A DNA stretch of 5,689 nucleotides from NCBI GenBank assembly GCA_021810725.1, contig JAJZIE010000167.1, positions 1 through 5,689 of the forward strand, in the 5' to 3' direction. The translations under genes and the position numbers were made by a program. Below the pieces are notes generated by a model. That model was not told where the DNA came from. It was given only the letters and a program-made list of their open reading frames with translations, and did no database searches. The DNA comes from Bacillota bacterium (GTDB lineage: Bacteria > Bacillota > Sulfobacillia > JAJZYS01 > JAJYTV01). The first letter of the stretch is position 1; each line of letters opens with the position of its first letter. This document shows positions 1 through 5,240 of this stretch, one piece after another.

Positions 1-341
1 GCCGGGCCCTTGCGCGTACGCGCGTTGGTCTGGGTGCGCTGGCCGCGCACCGGCAGGCCCCTGCGGTGCCGAAGGCCCCGGTAGGAGCCGATCTCGATCA
101 AGCGCTTGATGTTGAGCTGCGTCTCGCGCTGCAGCTCGCCCTCGACGCGATACTGCTTCTCGATCACGTCGCGCAGACGGGCGACCTCGTCCTCCGAGAG
201 GTCCCGCACACGCGTGTCGGGGTTGACGCCGGTCTCCTTCAGGATGCGGCGGCCCAGGCTCCAGCCGATGCCGTAGATATACGGCAGGGCGGCTTCGACG
301 CGCTTGTCGCGCGGCAGGTCTACGCCAGCGATTCTCGCCAC
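1..341 (-). CDS. rpsM: 30S ribosomal protein S13, 3' end cut off by the window edge
   Basis: S13 sits in the head of the 30S subunit, contacts the P-site tRNA and forms intersubunit bridges with the 50S. The frame read from 341 begins MARIAGVDLPRDKR, and near the end has the family signature SYRGLRHRRGLPVRGQRT (residues 86-103) followed by TNARTRKGP, where the window ends. 113 residues are visible; S13 is usually about 118-125, so only the short basic C-terminal tail is missing. The start is GTG at 341-339: the second residue onwards matches S13 exactly, and a full AGGAGGG lies 7 bases upstream. It follows rpmJ after 12 bases, as first gene of the classical alpha operon, with no room for a separate leader. 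Residue 27 is Trp in YGIGWSLGRR, where I recall other residues in most S13 proteins; this could be a lineage trait. Identification is certain. Confidence 0.97.
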   Translation of the reverse strand, partial: MARIAGVDLPRDKRVEAALPYIYGIGWSLGRRILKETGVNPDTRVRDLSEDEVARLRDVIEKQYRVEGELQRETQLNIKRLIEIGSYRGLRHRRGLPVRGQRTQTNARTRKGP

Positions 342-348
342 GAGTGCT

Positions 349-355
349 CCCTCCT
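349..355 (-). promoter_or_regulatory. Shine-Dalgarno site of rpsM, fused to the rpmJ stop
   Basis: The minus strand reads AGGAGGG, 7 bases before the GTG start of rpsM. Its first two bases are the last two of the rpmJ TAG stop (356-354), giving TAGGAGGG. This strong site is the main support for the GTG start at 341. Confidence 0.85.
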
Positions 356-467
356 ACCCTTGCCTCTGCTTGTGCTTCGGGTTCTCGCAGATCACCATCA
401 CGACGCCGTGCCGTCTAATGATCTTACACTTCTCGCACATGACTTTCACGGAAGGTCGCACCTTCAA
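354..467 (-). CDS. rpmJ: 50S ribosomal protein L36, TTG start
   Basis: L36 is the smallest 50S protein, a zinc-ribbon that binds 23S rRNA. The gene encodes 37 residues, the normal length of the short L36 form, from MKVRPSVKVMCEKCK to NPKHKQRQG. The zinc ligands Cys11, Cys14, Cys27 and His32 are all present, so this is the zinc-binding version. The start codon is TTG (467-465): the family begins M-K-V-R-P/A-S, which places the start there, and AGGAGGG lies 6 bases upstream. The stop is TAG at 356-354. It lies 11 bases after infA and 12 before rpsM, the usual infA-rpmJ-rpsM order of Gram-positives. Its small size and TTG start make it easy for gene finders to miss. Confidence 0.96.
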   Translation of the reverse strand: MKVRPSVKVMCEKCKIIRRHGVVMVICENPKHKQRQG

Positions 468-473
468 CGGGAT

Positions 474-480
474 CCCTCCT
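474..480 (-). promoter_or_regulatory. Shine-Dalgarno site of rpmJ, fused to the infA stop
   Basis: The minus strand reads AGGAGGG, 6 bases before the TTG start of rpmJ. It shares two bases with the infA TAG stop (481-479), again forming TAGGAGGG. It decides the otherwise unexpected TTG start. Confidence 0.85.
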
Positions 481-697
481 ACTTGAGCCGGTAGGTGATC
501 CGGCCACGGGTTAGATCATAGGGCGACAACTCGATGGTCACGCGGTCCCCTGGCAGGATGCGTATGAAGTGCATGCGCAGCTTGCCGGAAACGTGCGCCA
601 AAACTTTGTGTCCGTTCTCGAGCTCCACCCGGAACATCGCGTTCGGCAGGGGCTCGATCACCTTGCCCTCCACTTCGATGGCATCATCCCTCGGCAT
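479..697 (-). CDS. infA: Translation initiation factor IF-1
   Basis: IF-1 binds the A site of the 30S subunit and works with IF-2 and IF-3 in start-codon selection. The product is one S1/OB-fold domain of 72 residues, the same length as E. coli IF-1, with the conserved blocks LPNAMFRVELENGHKVLAH (residues 17-35), GKLRMHFIRILPGD (38-51) and ELSPYDLTRGRITYR (56-70). The frame is open further upstream and holds another ATG at 703-701. I place the start at 697 because AAGGAGG (712-706) is 8 bases from it but only 2 from the earlier ATG, and because the resulting MPRDDAIEVEG fits the family. The start overlaps the end of the KOW gene by 14 bases. The gene lies within the conserved map-KOW-infA-rpmJ block. 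Confidence 0.97.
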   Translation of the reverse strand: MPRDDAIEVEGKVIEPLPNAMFRVELENGHKVLAHVSGKLRMHFIRILPGDRVTIELSPYDLTRGRITYRLK

Positions 698-962
698 CCG
701 CATCGCCTCCTTCCTGCAGGTCTTGGAGCCATCTGCGCACCTCGTCGTCGCCAGGTATCGGTCCTTGCCGCAGCCGCTCGCGTTCCGGCTCCTTGAGCCG
801 GCCGACCGGAGCGACATGCCGCAGGTTCTTCGCCTTCGGTCTCGCGACGGGCCTCAGGTCGCCGTCGGTCACGAGCACCCGGTCGAGGCTCGCCCCGACC
901 ACCAGGAGGAGCCGCCCCCGGTCCCGGCCCCTGAGACTCCGCACCACATCACCGATTTCCAT
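684..962 (-). CDS. KOW-domain RNA-binding protein, YbzG / L14e-like
   Basis: This 92-residue protein opens with a KOW-type beta-barrel: EIGDVVRSLRGRDRGRLLLVV (residues 2-22) holds the KOW signature (G-x-V-x-S-x-x-G-R-D-x-G), and VTDGDLRPVARPKAKNLRHV (31-50) matches the Asp-Gly-x-x-Arg-x-x-x-x-Pro-Lys-x-Lys-Asn-x-x-His pattern of the small proteins annotated as ribosomal L14E/L6E/L27E-like. B. subtilis ybzG lies at the same place between map and infA. KOW domains bind RNA in ribosomal proteins and NusG, but I know of no settled function for this family, so a ribosome role is inferred from fold and position. The tail after residue 54 is charged and may be helical (DDEVRRWLQDLQE). It starts at ATG 962-960, 12 bases after map, with an AGAGGA very close to the start (2 bases), a weak or compressed ribosome site. 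Its end overlaps infA by 14 bases and carries the infA ribosome site. Confidence 0.88.
   Translation of the reverse strand: MEIGDVVRSLRGRDRGRLLLVVGASLDRVLVTDGDLRPVARPKAKNLRHVAPVGRLKEPERERLRQGPIPGDDEVRRWLQDLQEGGDADAEG
706..715 (-). promoter_or_regulatory. Shine-Dalgarno site of infA inside the KOW gene
   Basis: The minus strand reads AGGAAGGAGG inside the last codons of the KOW gene, where it encodes part of the Gln-Glu-Gly-Gly stretch. Distance decides between two in-frame ATGs: the site ends 8 bases before 697 and 2 bases before 703, favouring 697. Confidence 0.75.
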
Positions 963-974
963 GGTCCTCTTGCC

Positions 975-1718
975 TCATGGTGCGGTGAGGATCTCTGGGG
1001 GGTCGCCGATGGCCACCGTGTGCTCGAAGTGGGCCGACGGCAGGCCGTCCGTCGTTTCGACCGTCCAGCCGTCGTCGTGCACCATCACGTCGGCGCCGCC
1101 CTGGTTGATCATCGGCTCGATCGCCAGGACCATTCCTCGCCGCAGGAGGACGCCGCGTCCCGCGGGGCCGTGGTTCGGCACCTGCGGATCCTCGTGCATC
1201 TCCCGCCCGATGCCGTGGCCGACGTAGTCCACGACGACGGAGAAGCCCGCGCTCTCGGCGACTTCCTGCACAGCGTGCGAGATGTCGCCGAGGTGCCTGC
1301 CAGGTCTCGCCTGCTCGATGCCGGCGAAGAGGGACCGCTGCGTGACCTCGAGAAGTTCCCGGGTCCGCTCGGAGATCTTGCCGACCGCTACGGTGATGGC
1401 CGTGTCGCCGTGGTAGCCGTCCAGCAAGGCGCCGAGGTCGAGTGAGATGATGTCGCCCTCGCGCAGCACCCGCTTGCCGGGGATTCCGTGCACGACGACG
1501 CCGTTCACGGAGGCGCAGATGCTGGCGGGATAGCCCTGGTAGCCGAGGAAGGAGGGGATGCCGCCGCGCTCCTCGATGAAGCGGCGTGCGGCGTGATCGA
1601 GTTCGCGCGTCGTGATGCCCGGCCTGACGAGCCCCGCGACGTAGTCGCGGGCCTGCGCGGTCAAGGCACCGGCCTTGCGCATCTTCTCGATCTCCTGCTC
1701 CGACTTGAGAATGATCAA
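975..1718 (-). CDS. map: Methionine aminopeptidase, type I, TTG start
   Basis: This cytosolic dinuclear-metal peptidase removes the initiator Met from new proteins when the second residue is small. The 247-residue product has the type I length without the zinc-finger N-terminal extension seen in some relatives. Counting from the start, the five metal ligands are Asp94 (in SLDLGA), Asp105 (GYHGD), His168 (YVGHGIG), Glu201 (AIEPM) and Glu232 (HFEHT). The catalytic histidines are His77 (VVHGIP) and His175 (MHEDP), so it should be active. The start is TTG at 1718-1716: the N-terminus MIILKSEQEIEKMRKAG matches the family from its first residue. TTG overlaps the adk stop in TTGA. I see no good Shine-Dalgarno sequence before it, only GC-rich adk codons, so its translation probably depends on ribosomes finishing adk. 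Confidence 0.96.
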   Translation of the reverse strand: MIILKSEQEIEKMRKAGALTAQARDYVAGLVRPGITTRELDHAARRFIEERGGIPSFLGYQGYPASICASVNGVVVHGIPGKRVLREGDIISLDLGALLDGYHGDTAITVAVGKISERTRELLEVTQRSLFAGIEQARPGRHLGDISHAVQEVAESAGFSVVVDYVGHGIGREMHEDPQVPNHGPAGRGVLLRRGMVLAIEPMINQGGADVMVHDDGWTVETTDGLPSAHFEHTVAIGDPPEILTAP

Positions 1719-2359
1719 TCGCGCAGCGCCGCCCGAAGGCGCGCTGTCACCTCCTCGACTTTGCCGACGCCTTCCACGGCGCGCAGGACGCCCTTGCCCT
1801 GGTAGTAGGTCTTGAGCGGCTCGGTGCTGCGCCGGTAGACCTCGAGCCGCGAGAGCACCGTCTCCGGCCGGTCATCGGTACGCGTCACGAGTTCGGCGCC
1901 GCACGTCCCGCAGTGGCCGTCCGCGGGCGGCGGATCGTTTTCGACGTGGTAGCTGCGTCCGCAGCTCGGGCAGGTCCGCCGCCCCGAGAGGCGACGCACG
2001 ATGGCGTCCTCCGGCACTTCCAGCAGGAGAACCGCGTCAAGCGGCATGCCGAGCTGCTGGAGCAGGCGGTCGAGAGCCTCGGCCTGCGGCACCGTGCGCG
2101 GGAACCCGTCCAGCAGGAACCCCGCCTTGGCGTCGTCCTGGCGCAGTCGCTCCTCGATGATGCCGATCATCACGTCGTCCGGCACGAGTTCGCCCTTGTC
2201 CATGTAGGACTGGGCGGTCCGTCCGAGCGGCGTGCCTTCCTCGCGCGCGCGGCGGAGGATGTCGCCGGTGGCGATCTGCGGCACCTGGGCGCCCTGGGCG
2301 AGCACCTGCGCCTGCGTACCCTTGCCCGCGCCGGGCGGGCCCATCAGAACAGCGCGCAT
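1715..2359 (-). CDS. adk: Adenylate kinase with zinc-type LID
   Basis: Adenylate kinase catalyses ATP + AMP to 2 ADP in the cytosol. The product is 214 residues, the usual long bacterial form. It shows the P-loop GPPGAGKGTQ (residues 7-16), the AMP-binding region TGDILR (31-36), DGFPRT (84-89) and RTDDRPE (160-166). The LID has Cys130, Cys133, Cys150 and Cys153 in the CPSC...CGTC arrangement, the set that binds structural zinc in Gram-positive and many thermophilic enzymes and that E. coli lacks. The start ATG (2359-2357) leaves MRAVLMGPPGAGKG, normal for the family. The gene follows secY after 15 bases containing a run of six G before AGAAAG; GGGGAG is the likely but imperfect ribosome site. 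Its end overlaps map by 4 bases. The placement secY-adk-map is typical of Gram-positives. Confidence 0.97.
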   Translation of the reverse strand: MRAVLMGPPGAGKGTQAQVLAQGAQVPQIATGDILRRAREEGTPLGRTAQSYMDKGELVPDDVMIGIIEERLRQDDAKAGFLLDGFPRTVPQAEALDRLLQQLGMPLDAVLLLEVPEDAIVRRLSGRRTCPSCGRSYHVENDPPPADGHCGTCGAELVTRTDDRPETVLSRLEVYRRSTEPLKTYYQGKGVLRAVEGVGKVEEVTARLRAALRD

Positions 2360-2374
2360 CCGCTTTCTCCCCCC

Positions 2375-3640
2375 CTACGACTTGAGGAAGCCCTGGTAAT
2401 TGCGCATCACGAGCTGCGCCTGAATCTGCTTCATGGTGTCGAGCGCGACGCCGACGACGATCAGCAGCGCCGTGCCGCCGAAATACACGTTGAGGCTCGT
2501 CACCTTGACGACCAGGAACGGCAGGATGGCCACGAGTCCAAGGAAGATGGCGCCGAGCACCGTGATGCGGGTGGAGACGCGCTCGAGGTACTGGGCGGTT
2601 GGGTGACCCGGACGGATGCCGGGGATGAAACCACCGAGCTTGCGGATGTTGTCGGCCACGTCGTGAGGCTTGAAGACGACGCCGGTATAGAAGAACGTGA
2701 AGGCCACGACGAGCAGGAATTCGACGATGACCATCGGCCAGTTGTTCATCGAGAGGACCTGCGCGACCGTCGAGAGCTTCGGGAAGAACGAGGCCAACGT
2801 CTGGGGTAGGAACAGGAGCGACACCGCGAAGATCAAGGGGATCACGCCTGCGGCGTTGACCTTGATGGGGATGTGCGATGTTGCCCCCTGGTACATGCGC
2901 CGACCGACAAGACGCTTGGCGTACTGCACCGGGATCCTGCGCTCCGCCTCCTGCATCATCACGATCACCGCGATGACGAGCACTGCGAGCACCAGGAGGA
3001 CCAGCATCTCCACAGGCGAGATCGTGCCGGCCTGCAGGTACTGGATGGCGGCCGAGATGCCCGAGGGCATGCGCGACACGATGCCGATGAAGATGATCAG
3101 CGAGGCGCCGTTGCCGATGCCGAACTCCGTGATCATCTCGCCGATCCACATCAGGAACACAGACCCGGTCGCGAGGATCAGCGTGATCAGCAGGATCGAG
3201 CCTATGCCCGGCGAGTTGACGACACCCGCCAGCCGGTTGAGCGTGACCGTCGTGCCGAACGCCTGGACGACCGCCAGGATCACCGTGAGGTAGCGGGTCC
3301 ACTCGTTGATCTTCTTCTGGCCGTCCGCGCCCTCTTTCTGCAGTTCCTCGACCCGCGGGATGACCACGGTCAGGAGCTGCATGATGATGGACGCGTTGAT
3401 GTACGGCACGATGCTCATGGCGAAGATGGAGAACGTGAAGAACGCGCCGCCCGAGAAGAGGTTCAGCAGGCCGAACAGCGTGACCTGGTTCGACTTGACG
3501 AAGGTGTCCAGGGCGGCCGCGTCCACACCCGGAACGGGAATGTACACACCGAGCCGGAACACTGCGAACATCAGCAGCGTGAACAGCAGCCTGCGACGCA
3601 GATCGCCCGCCCGCGCGATGTTCTCCATGTTCTGGAACAT
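2375..3640 (-). CDS. secY: Protein translocase subunit SecY
   Basis: SecY is the channel of the SecYEG translocon in the inner membrane. The product has 421 residues and about ten hydrophobic segments, estimated at residues 18-35, 68-90, 116-135, 148-168, 179-198, 212-230, 262-282, 303-322, 358-378 and 386-402. Family marks include the N-terminal IPVPGVD, the plug and second-helix region LFSGGAFFTFSIFAMSIVPY (61-80), WIGEMITEFGIGNGASLIIF (165-184), the cytosolic loop RRIPVQYAKR (234-243), and the SecA/ribosome-contact loop GGFIPGIRPGHPTAQYL (336-352) with the conserved Arg343. The start at 3640 overlaps the rplO stop by one base (TGATG), and GAGGTG (3651-3646) lies 5 bases upstream. A later ATG at Met5 is too far from that site. 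Its place among ribosomal genes couples translocon supply to ribosome synthesis. Confidence 0.98.
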   Translation of the reverse strand: MFQNMENIARAGDLRRRLLFTLLMFAVFRLGVYIPVPGVDAAALDTFVKSNQVTLFGLLNLFSGGAFFTFSIFAMSIVPYINASIIMQLLTVVIPRVEELQKEGADGQKKINEWTRYLTVILAVVQAFGTTVTLNRLAGVVNSPGIGSILLITLILATGSVFLMWIGEMITEFGIGNGASLIIFIGIVSRMPSGISAAIQYLQAGTISPVEMLVLLVLAVLVIAVIVMMQEAERRIPVQYAKRLVGRRMYQGATSHIPIKVNAAGVIPLIFAVSLLFLPQTLASFFPKLSTVAQVLSMNNWPMVIVEFLLVVAFTFFYTGVVFKPHDVADNIRKLGGFIPGIRPGHPTAQYLERVSTRITVLGAIFLGLVAILPFLVVKVTSLNVYFGGTALLIVVGVALDTMKQIQAQLVMRNYQGFLKS

Positions 3641-4080
3641 CAGAGCACCTCGGCCTTGCCGCCCAGAGCTTCGATCTTCTCCTTGGCCGCTTGGCTGAAC
3701 GCGTGCGCCTGCACGGTGATGGCCTGCGTCAGTTCGCCGCGCCCGAGCACCTTCACGCGGCCGTCGATCCGCCGCAGGATGCCCTCGCGCAGCAGGTATT
3801 CGGGGTTGACGACCGTGCCGGCGGGCACGTCCTCCAGCCGCTCCAGGTTCAGAAGCGTGAAGACCGCGTGCTCCGGGTTGCGGAAGCCACGCTTCGGCAG
3901 GCGGCGCTGCAGCGGCAGCTGGCCACCCTCGAAGCCCGGGCGGACGCCGCCGCCCGCGCGTGCGTTCTGGCCCTTGTGGCCCTTGCCGGAGGTCTTGCCG
4001 AGACCCGAGCCGATGCCTCGGCCGAGCCGCTTCGGCGCGGTGCGCGCCCCGGGATTCGGCCTGAGATCATCGAGCCGCAT
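3640..4080 (-). CDS. rplO: 50S ribosomal protein L15
   Basis: L15 is a late-assembling 50S protein that threads into 23S rRNA. It is 146 residues, normal for bacterial L15. The basic glycine-rich extension GRGIGSGLGKTSGKGHKGQN (residues 20-39) and FEGGQLPLQRRLPKRGF (50-66) are the family hallmarks, and the C-terminal globular half ends KEKIEALGGKAEVL. The start ATG (4080-4078) lies 8 bases after AGGAGGG (4095-4089), which is inside the rpmD coding sequence; the two genes overlap by 14 bases. The stop TGA is joined to the secY start as TGATG. The order rpmD-rplO-secY is that of nearly all bacterial spc operons. Confidence 0.98.
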   Translation of the reverse strand: MRLDDLRPNPGARTAPKRLGRGIGSGLGKTSGKGHKGQNARAGGGVRPGFEGGQLPLQRRLPKRGFRNPEHAVFTLLNLERLEDVPAGTVVNPEYLLREGILRRIDGRVKVLGRGELTQAITVQAHAFSQAAKEKIEALGGKAEVL

Positions 4081-4267
4081 CGCCGGATCCCTCCTCGACT
4101 TCCTCGACGGTTACCAGGTGCCTGATCTTGTGCAGCATCCCGCGCACGGCCGGGGTGTCCTGCTGCATCACGCTGTGGTGCAGCTTGCGCAGCCCCAGGG
4201 CCTCGGCGGTCGCGCGCTGGTCGCCGGCGTAGCCGATCGGCGAGCGCGTGAGCGTGATCTTGAGCAT
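4067..4267 (-). CDS. rpmD: 50S ribosomal protein L30
   Basis: L30 is a small 50S protein near the 5S/23S junction. The core shows KITLTRSPIGYAGDQRAT, then LGLRKLHHSV and DTPAVRGMLHKIRHLVTVEE, all typical. Two start codons lie in tandem (ATGATG, 4270-4265). AGGAGG (4278-4273) ends 2 bases before the first and 5 before the second, so I prefer the second, giving 66 residues beginning MLKITLTRS; the alternative adds one Met. L30 is usually 58-60 residues. This one adds a short acidic tail, VEEGSGDAAR, that runs 14 bases into rplO and whose Glu-Glu-Gly-Ser codons carry the rplO ribosome site. The extension therefore probably exists because of the overlap. Presence of L30 is informative, since several bacterial lineages lack it. 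Confidence 0.95.
   Translation of the reverse strand: MLKITLTRSPIGYAGDQRATAEALGLRKLHHSVMQQDTPAVRGMLHKIRHLVTVEEVEEGSGDAAR
4089..4095 (-). promoter_or_regulatory. Shine-Dalgarno site of rplO inside rpmD
   Basis: The minus strand reads AGGAGGG, 8 bases before the rplO ATG. It lies within the Glu-Glu-Gly codons of the L30 tail, so the sequence is both coding and regulatory. The 11-mer AGGAGGGATCC here also occurs at the rpmJ ribosome site (480-470). Confidence 0.8.
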
Positions 4268-4272
4268 CATTT

Positions 4273-4278
4273 CCTCCT
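4273..4278 (-). promoter_or_regulatory. Shine-Dalgarno site of rpmD
   Basis: The minus strand reads AGGAGG, one base after the rpsE TAG stop (4282-4280). It is 2 bases from the first and 5 bases from the second ATG of the tandem pair, which favours the second as the rpmD start. Confidence 0.8.
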
Positions 4279-4279
4279 G

Positions 4280-4861
4280 CTACAGCGCCTGCGCCGGCTC
4301 TTCGGGCTCGTCCTGGGCCGGAGCCTCGGACGCGGACTCGGACTCTGGCGCCGCCGCCGGCGCCCCCGCGATCTTGCCGCGCAGACGCATCACGTCTTCG
4401 GCCGAGCGCAGCTGGCGCAGACCTTCCATGGTGGCGTAGACGACATTGTTCGCGTTCGAGGTGCCGAGGGACTTCGTGGTGATGTCGCGGATGCCCGCGA
4501 GCTCCATGATCGCGCGCACCGCGCCGCCGGCGATCACGCCGGTACCAGCGCGGGCGGGCTTCAGGAGCACCGACCCGGCGCCGAACTGACCCAGCACCTC
4601 GTGCGGGATCGTGGTGCCGACGCGCGGCACCTTGACGAGATGCTTCTTGGCGGTCTCGATACCCTTCTTGATGGCGTCGGGGATCTCTTGCGCCTTGCCG
4701 AGACCTGCGCCAACGCGTCCATTCTGGTCGCCGACAATGACGACGACGGAGAAGCTGAAGCGGCGGCCGCCCTTGACGACCTTGGCCACGCGGTTGATCG
4801 AAACGACCTTCTCCTGAAACTCCTGGTCCCTATCCTGCCGGCGCTCTCTTCCTCTGGGCAT
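4280..4861 (-). CDS. rpsE: 30S ribosomal protein S5 with acidic C-terminal tail
   Basis: S5 lies at the mRNA entry side of the 30S subunit and affects decoding accuracy. The product has 193 residues. The N-terminal double-stranded-RNA-binding-like domain (about 14-78) includes EKVVSINRVAKVVKGGRRFS and VGDQNGRVGAGLGKAQEIPD, and the C-terminal domain includes KPARAGTGVIAGGAVRAIME and GTSNANNVVYATMEGL, ending RLRGK at 163. E. coli and B. subtilis S5 are about 166 residues, so the core stops where expected. The remaining 30 residues are a Pro/Ala/Glu/Ser-rich tail (AAAPESESASEAPAQ, then DEPEEPAQAL) that is likely unstructured. The start at 4861 follows the rplR stop closely, with GGAGG (4872-4868) 6 bases upstream. 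Confidence 0.97.
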   Translation of the reverse strand: MPRGRERRQDRDQEFQEKVVSINRVAKVVKGGRRFSFSVVVIVGDQNGRVGAGLGKAQEIPDAIKKGIETAKKHLVKVPRVGTTIPHEVLGQFGAGSVLLKPARAGTGVIAGGAVRAIMELAGIRDITTKSLGTSNANNVVYATMEGLRQLRSAEDVMRLRGKIAGAPAAAPESESASEAPAQDEPEEPAQAL

Positions 4862-4872
4862 ACGACGCCTCC

Positions 4873-5229
4873 CTAGAACCGGAGTCCGGCTTCGCGCGCG
4901 CCCTCGGCGAGCGCCGCGACCCGGCCATGGTAGAGATAGCCGCCGCGGTCGAAGACGCAGGCGTCGATGCCCTGCGCCTTGGCCCGTTCGGCAAGCAGCC
5001 GGCCGACGCGACGCGCCATGTCGACCTTGCCGTCGGCTTCCTGGGCACGCAGCGAGGCGTCGAGGGACGAGACCTGCACCAGGGTGCGGCCTTCGCCGTC
5101 GATCACGAGCTGCGCGTAGATGTGCTGCAGCGAGCGGTAGACCGCGAGGCGCGGCCGCTCCACCGTTCCGAAGATCCGCTTGCGCACCCGGCGATGACGC
5201 CGGTCGCGCGCGCTGAGTTCCTTAGCCAT
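4873..5229 (-). CDS. rplR: 50S ribosomal protein L18
   Basis: L18 binds 5S rRNA together with L5 and helps place it in the central protuberance. It has 118 residues, normal for bacteria. The basic N-terminus with RDRRHRRVRKRIFGT is followed by ERPRLAVYRSLQHIYAQLVID (residues 24-44), the conserved 5S-binding strand region, and the end FDRGGYLYHGRVAALAEGAR...GLRF (93-118) is the family signature. ATG at 5229-5227 is the start; AGGAGGG (5240-5234) lies 4 bases upstream and is fused to the rplF stop. The TAG stop at 4875-4873 runs straight into the rpsE ribosome site. Confidence 0.98.
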   Translation of the reverse strand: MAKELSARDRRHRRVRKRIFGTVERPRLAVYRSLQHIYAQLVIDGEGRTLVQVSSLDASLRAQEADGKVDMARRVGRLLAERAKAQGIDACVFDRGGYLYHGRVAALAEGAREAGLRF

Positions 5230-5233
5230 GGGG

Positions 5234-5240
5234 CCCTCCT
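5234..5240 (-). promoter_or_regulatory. Shine-Dalgarno site of rplR, fused to the rplF stop
   Basis: The minus strand reads AGGAGGG, 4 bases before the rplR ATG. Two of its bases belong to the rplF TAG stop (5241-5239), forming TAGGAGGG, the first of three such junctions. Confidence 0.85.

Noticed and set aside
479..817. A longer infA reading of 112 residues starting at 817.
   Set aside because: The extra 40 residues match no IF-1 and overlap most of the 3' half of the KOW gene. Shine-Dalgarno spacing and family length give 697.
534..1445. A 303-codon plus-strand open frame opposite infA, the KOW gene and map.
   Set aside because: It is fully antisense to genes with clear family signatures, has no family motif and is a composition artefact.
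2360..2374. A possible promoter or attenuator in the secY-adk gap, the longest gap of the window.
   Set aside because: It is only 15 bases and is accounted for by a G-rich ribosome site; no -10/-35 pattern or hairpin fits.
2037..3302. A 421-codon minus-strand open frame within secY and adk in another reading frame.
   Set aside because: It overlaps secY and adk out of frame, is Arg/Gly/Pro/His-rich, and crosses their junction. Coincidentally it has the same length as SecY, but no SecY similarity.
2873..4876. A 667-codon open frame on the plus strand opposite secY, rplO, rpmD and rpsE.
   Set aside because: It is antisense to four certain genes, and its translation is low-complexity Asp/His/Arg/Glu-rich text with no recognisable domain. 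Long antisense frames are expected in GC-rich coding DNA.
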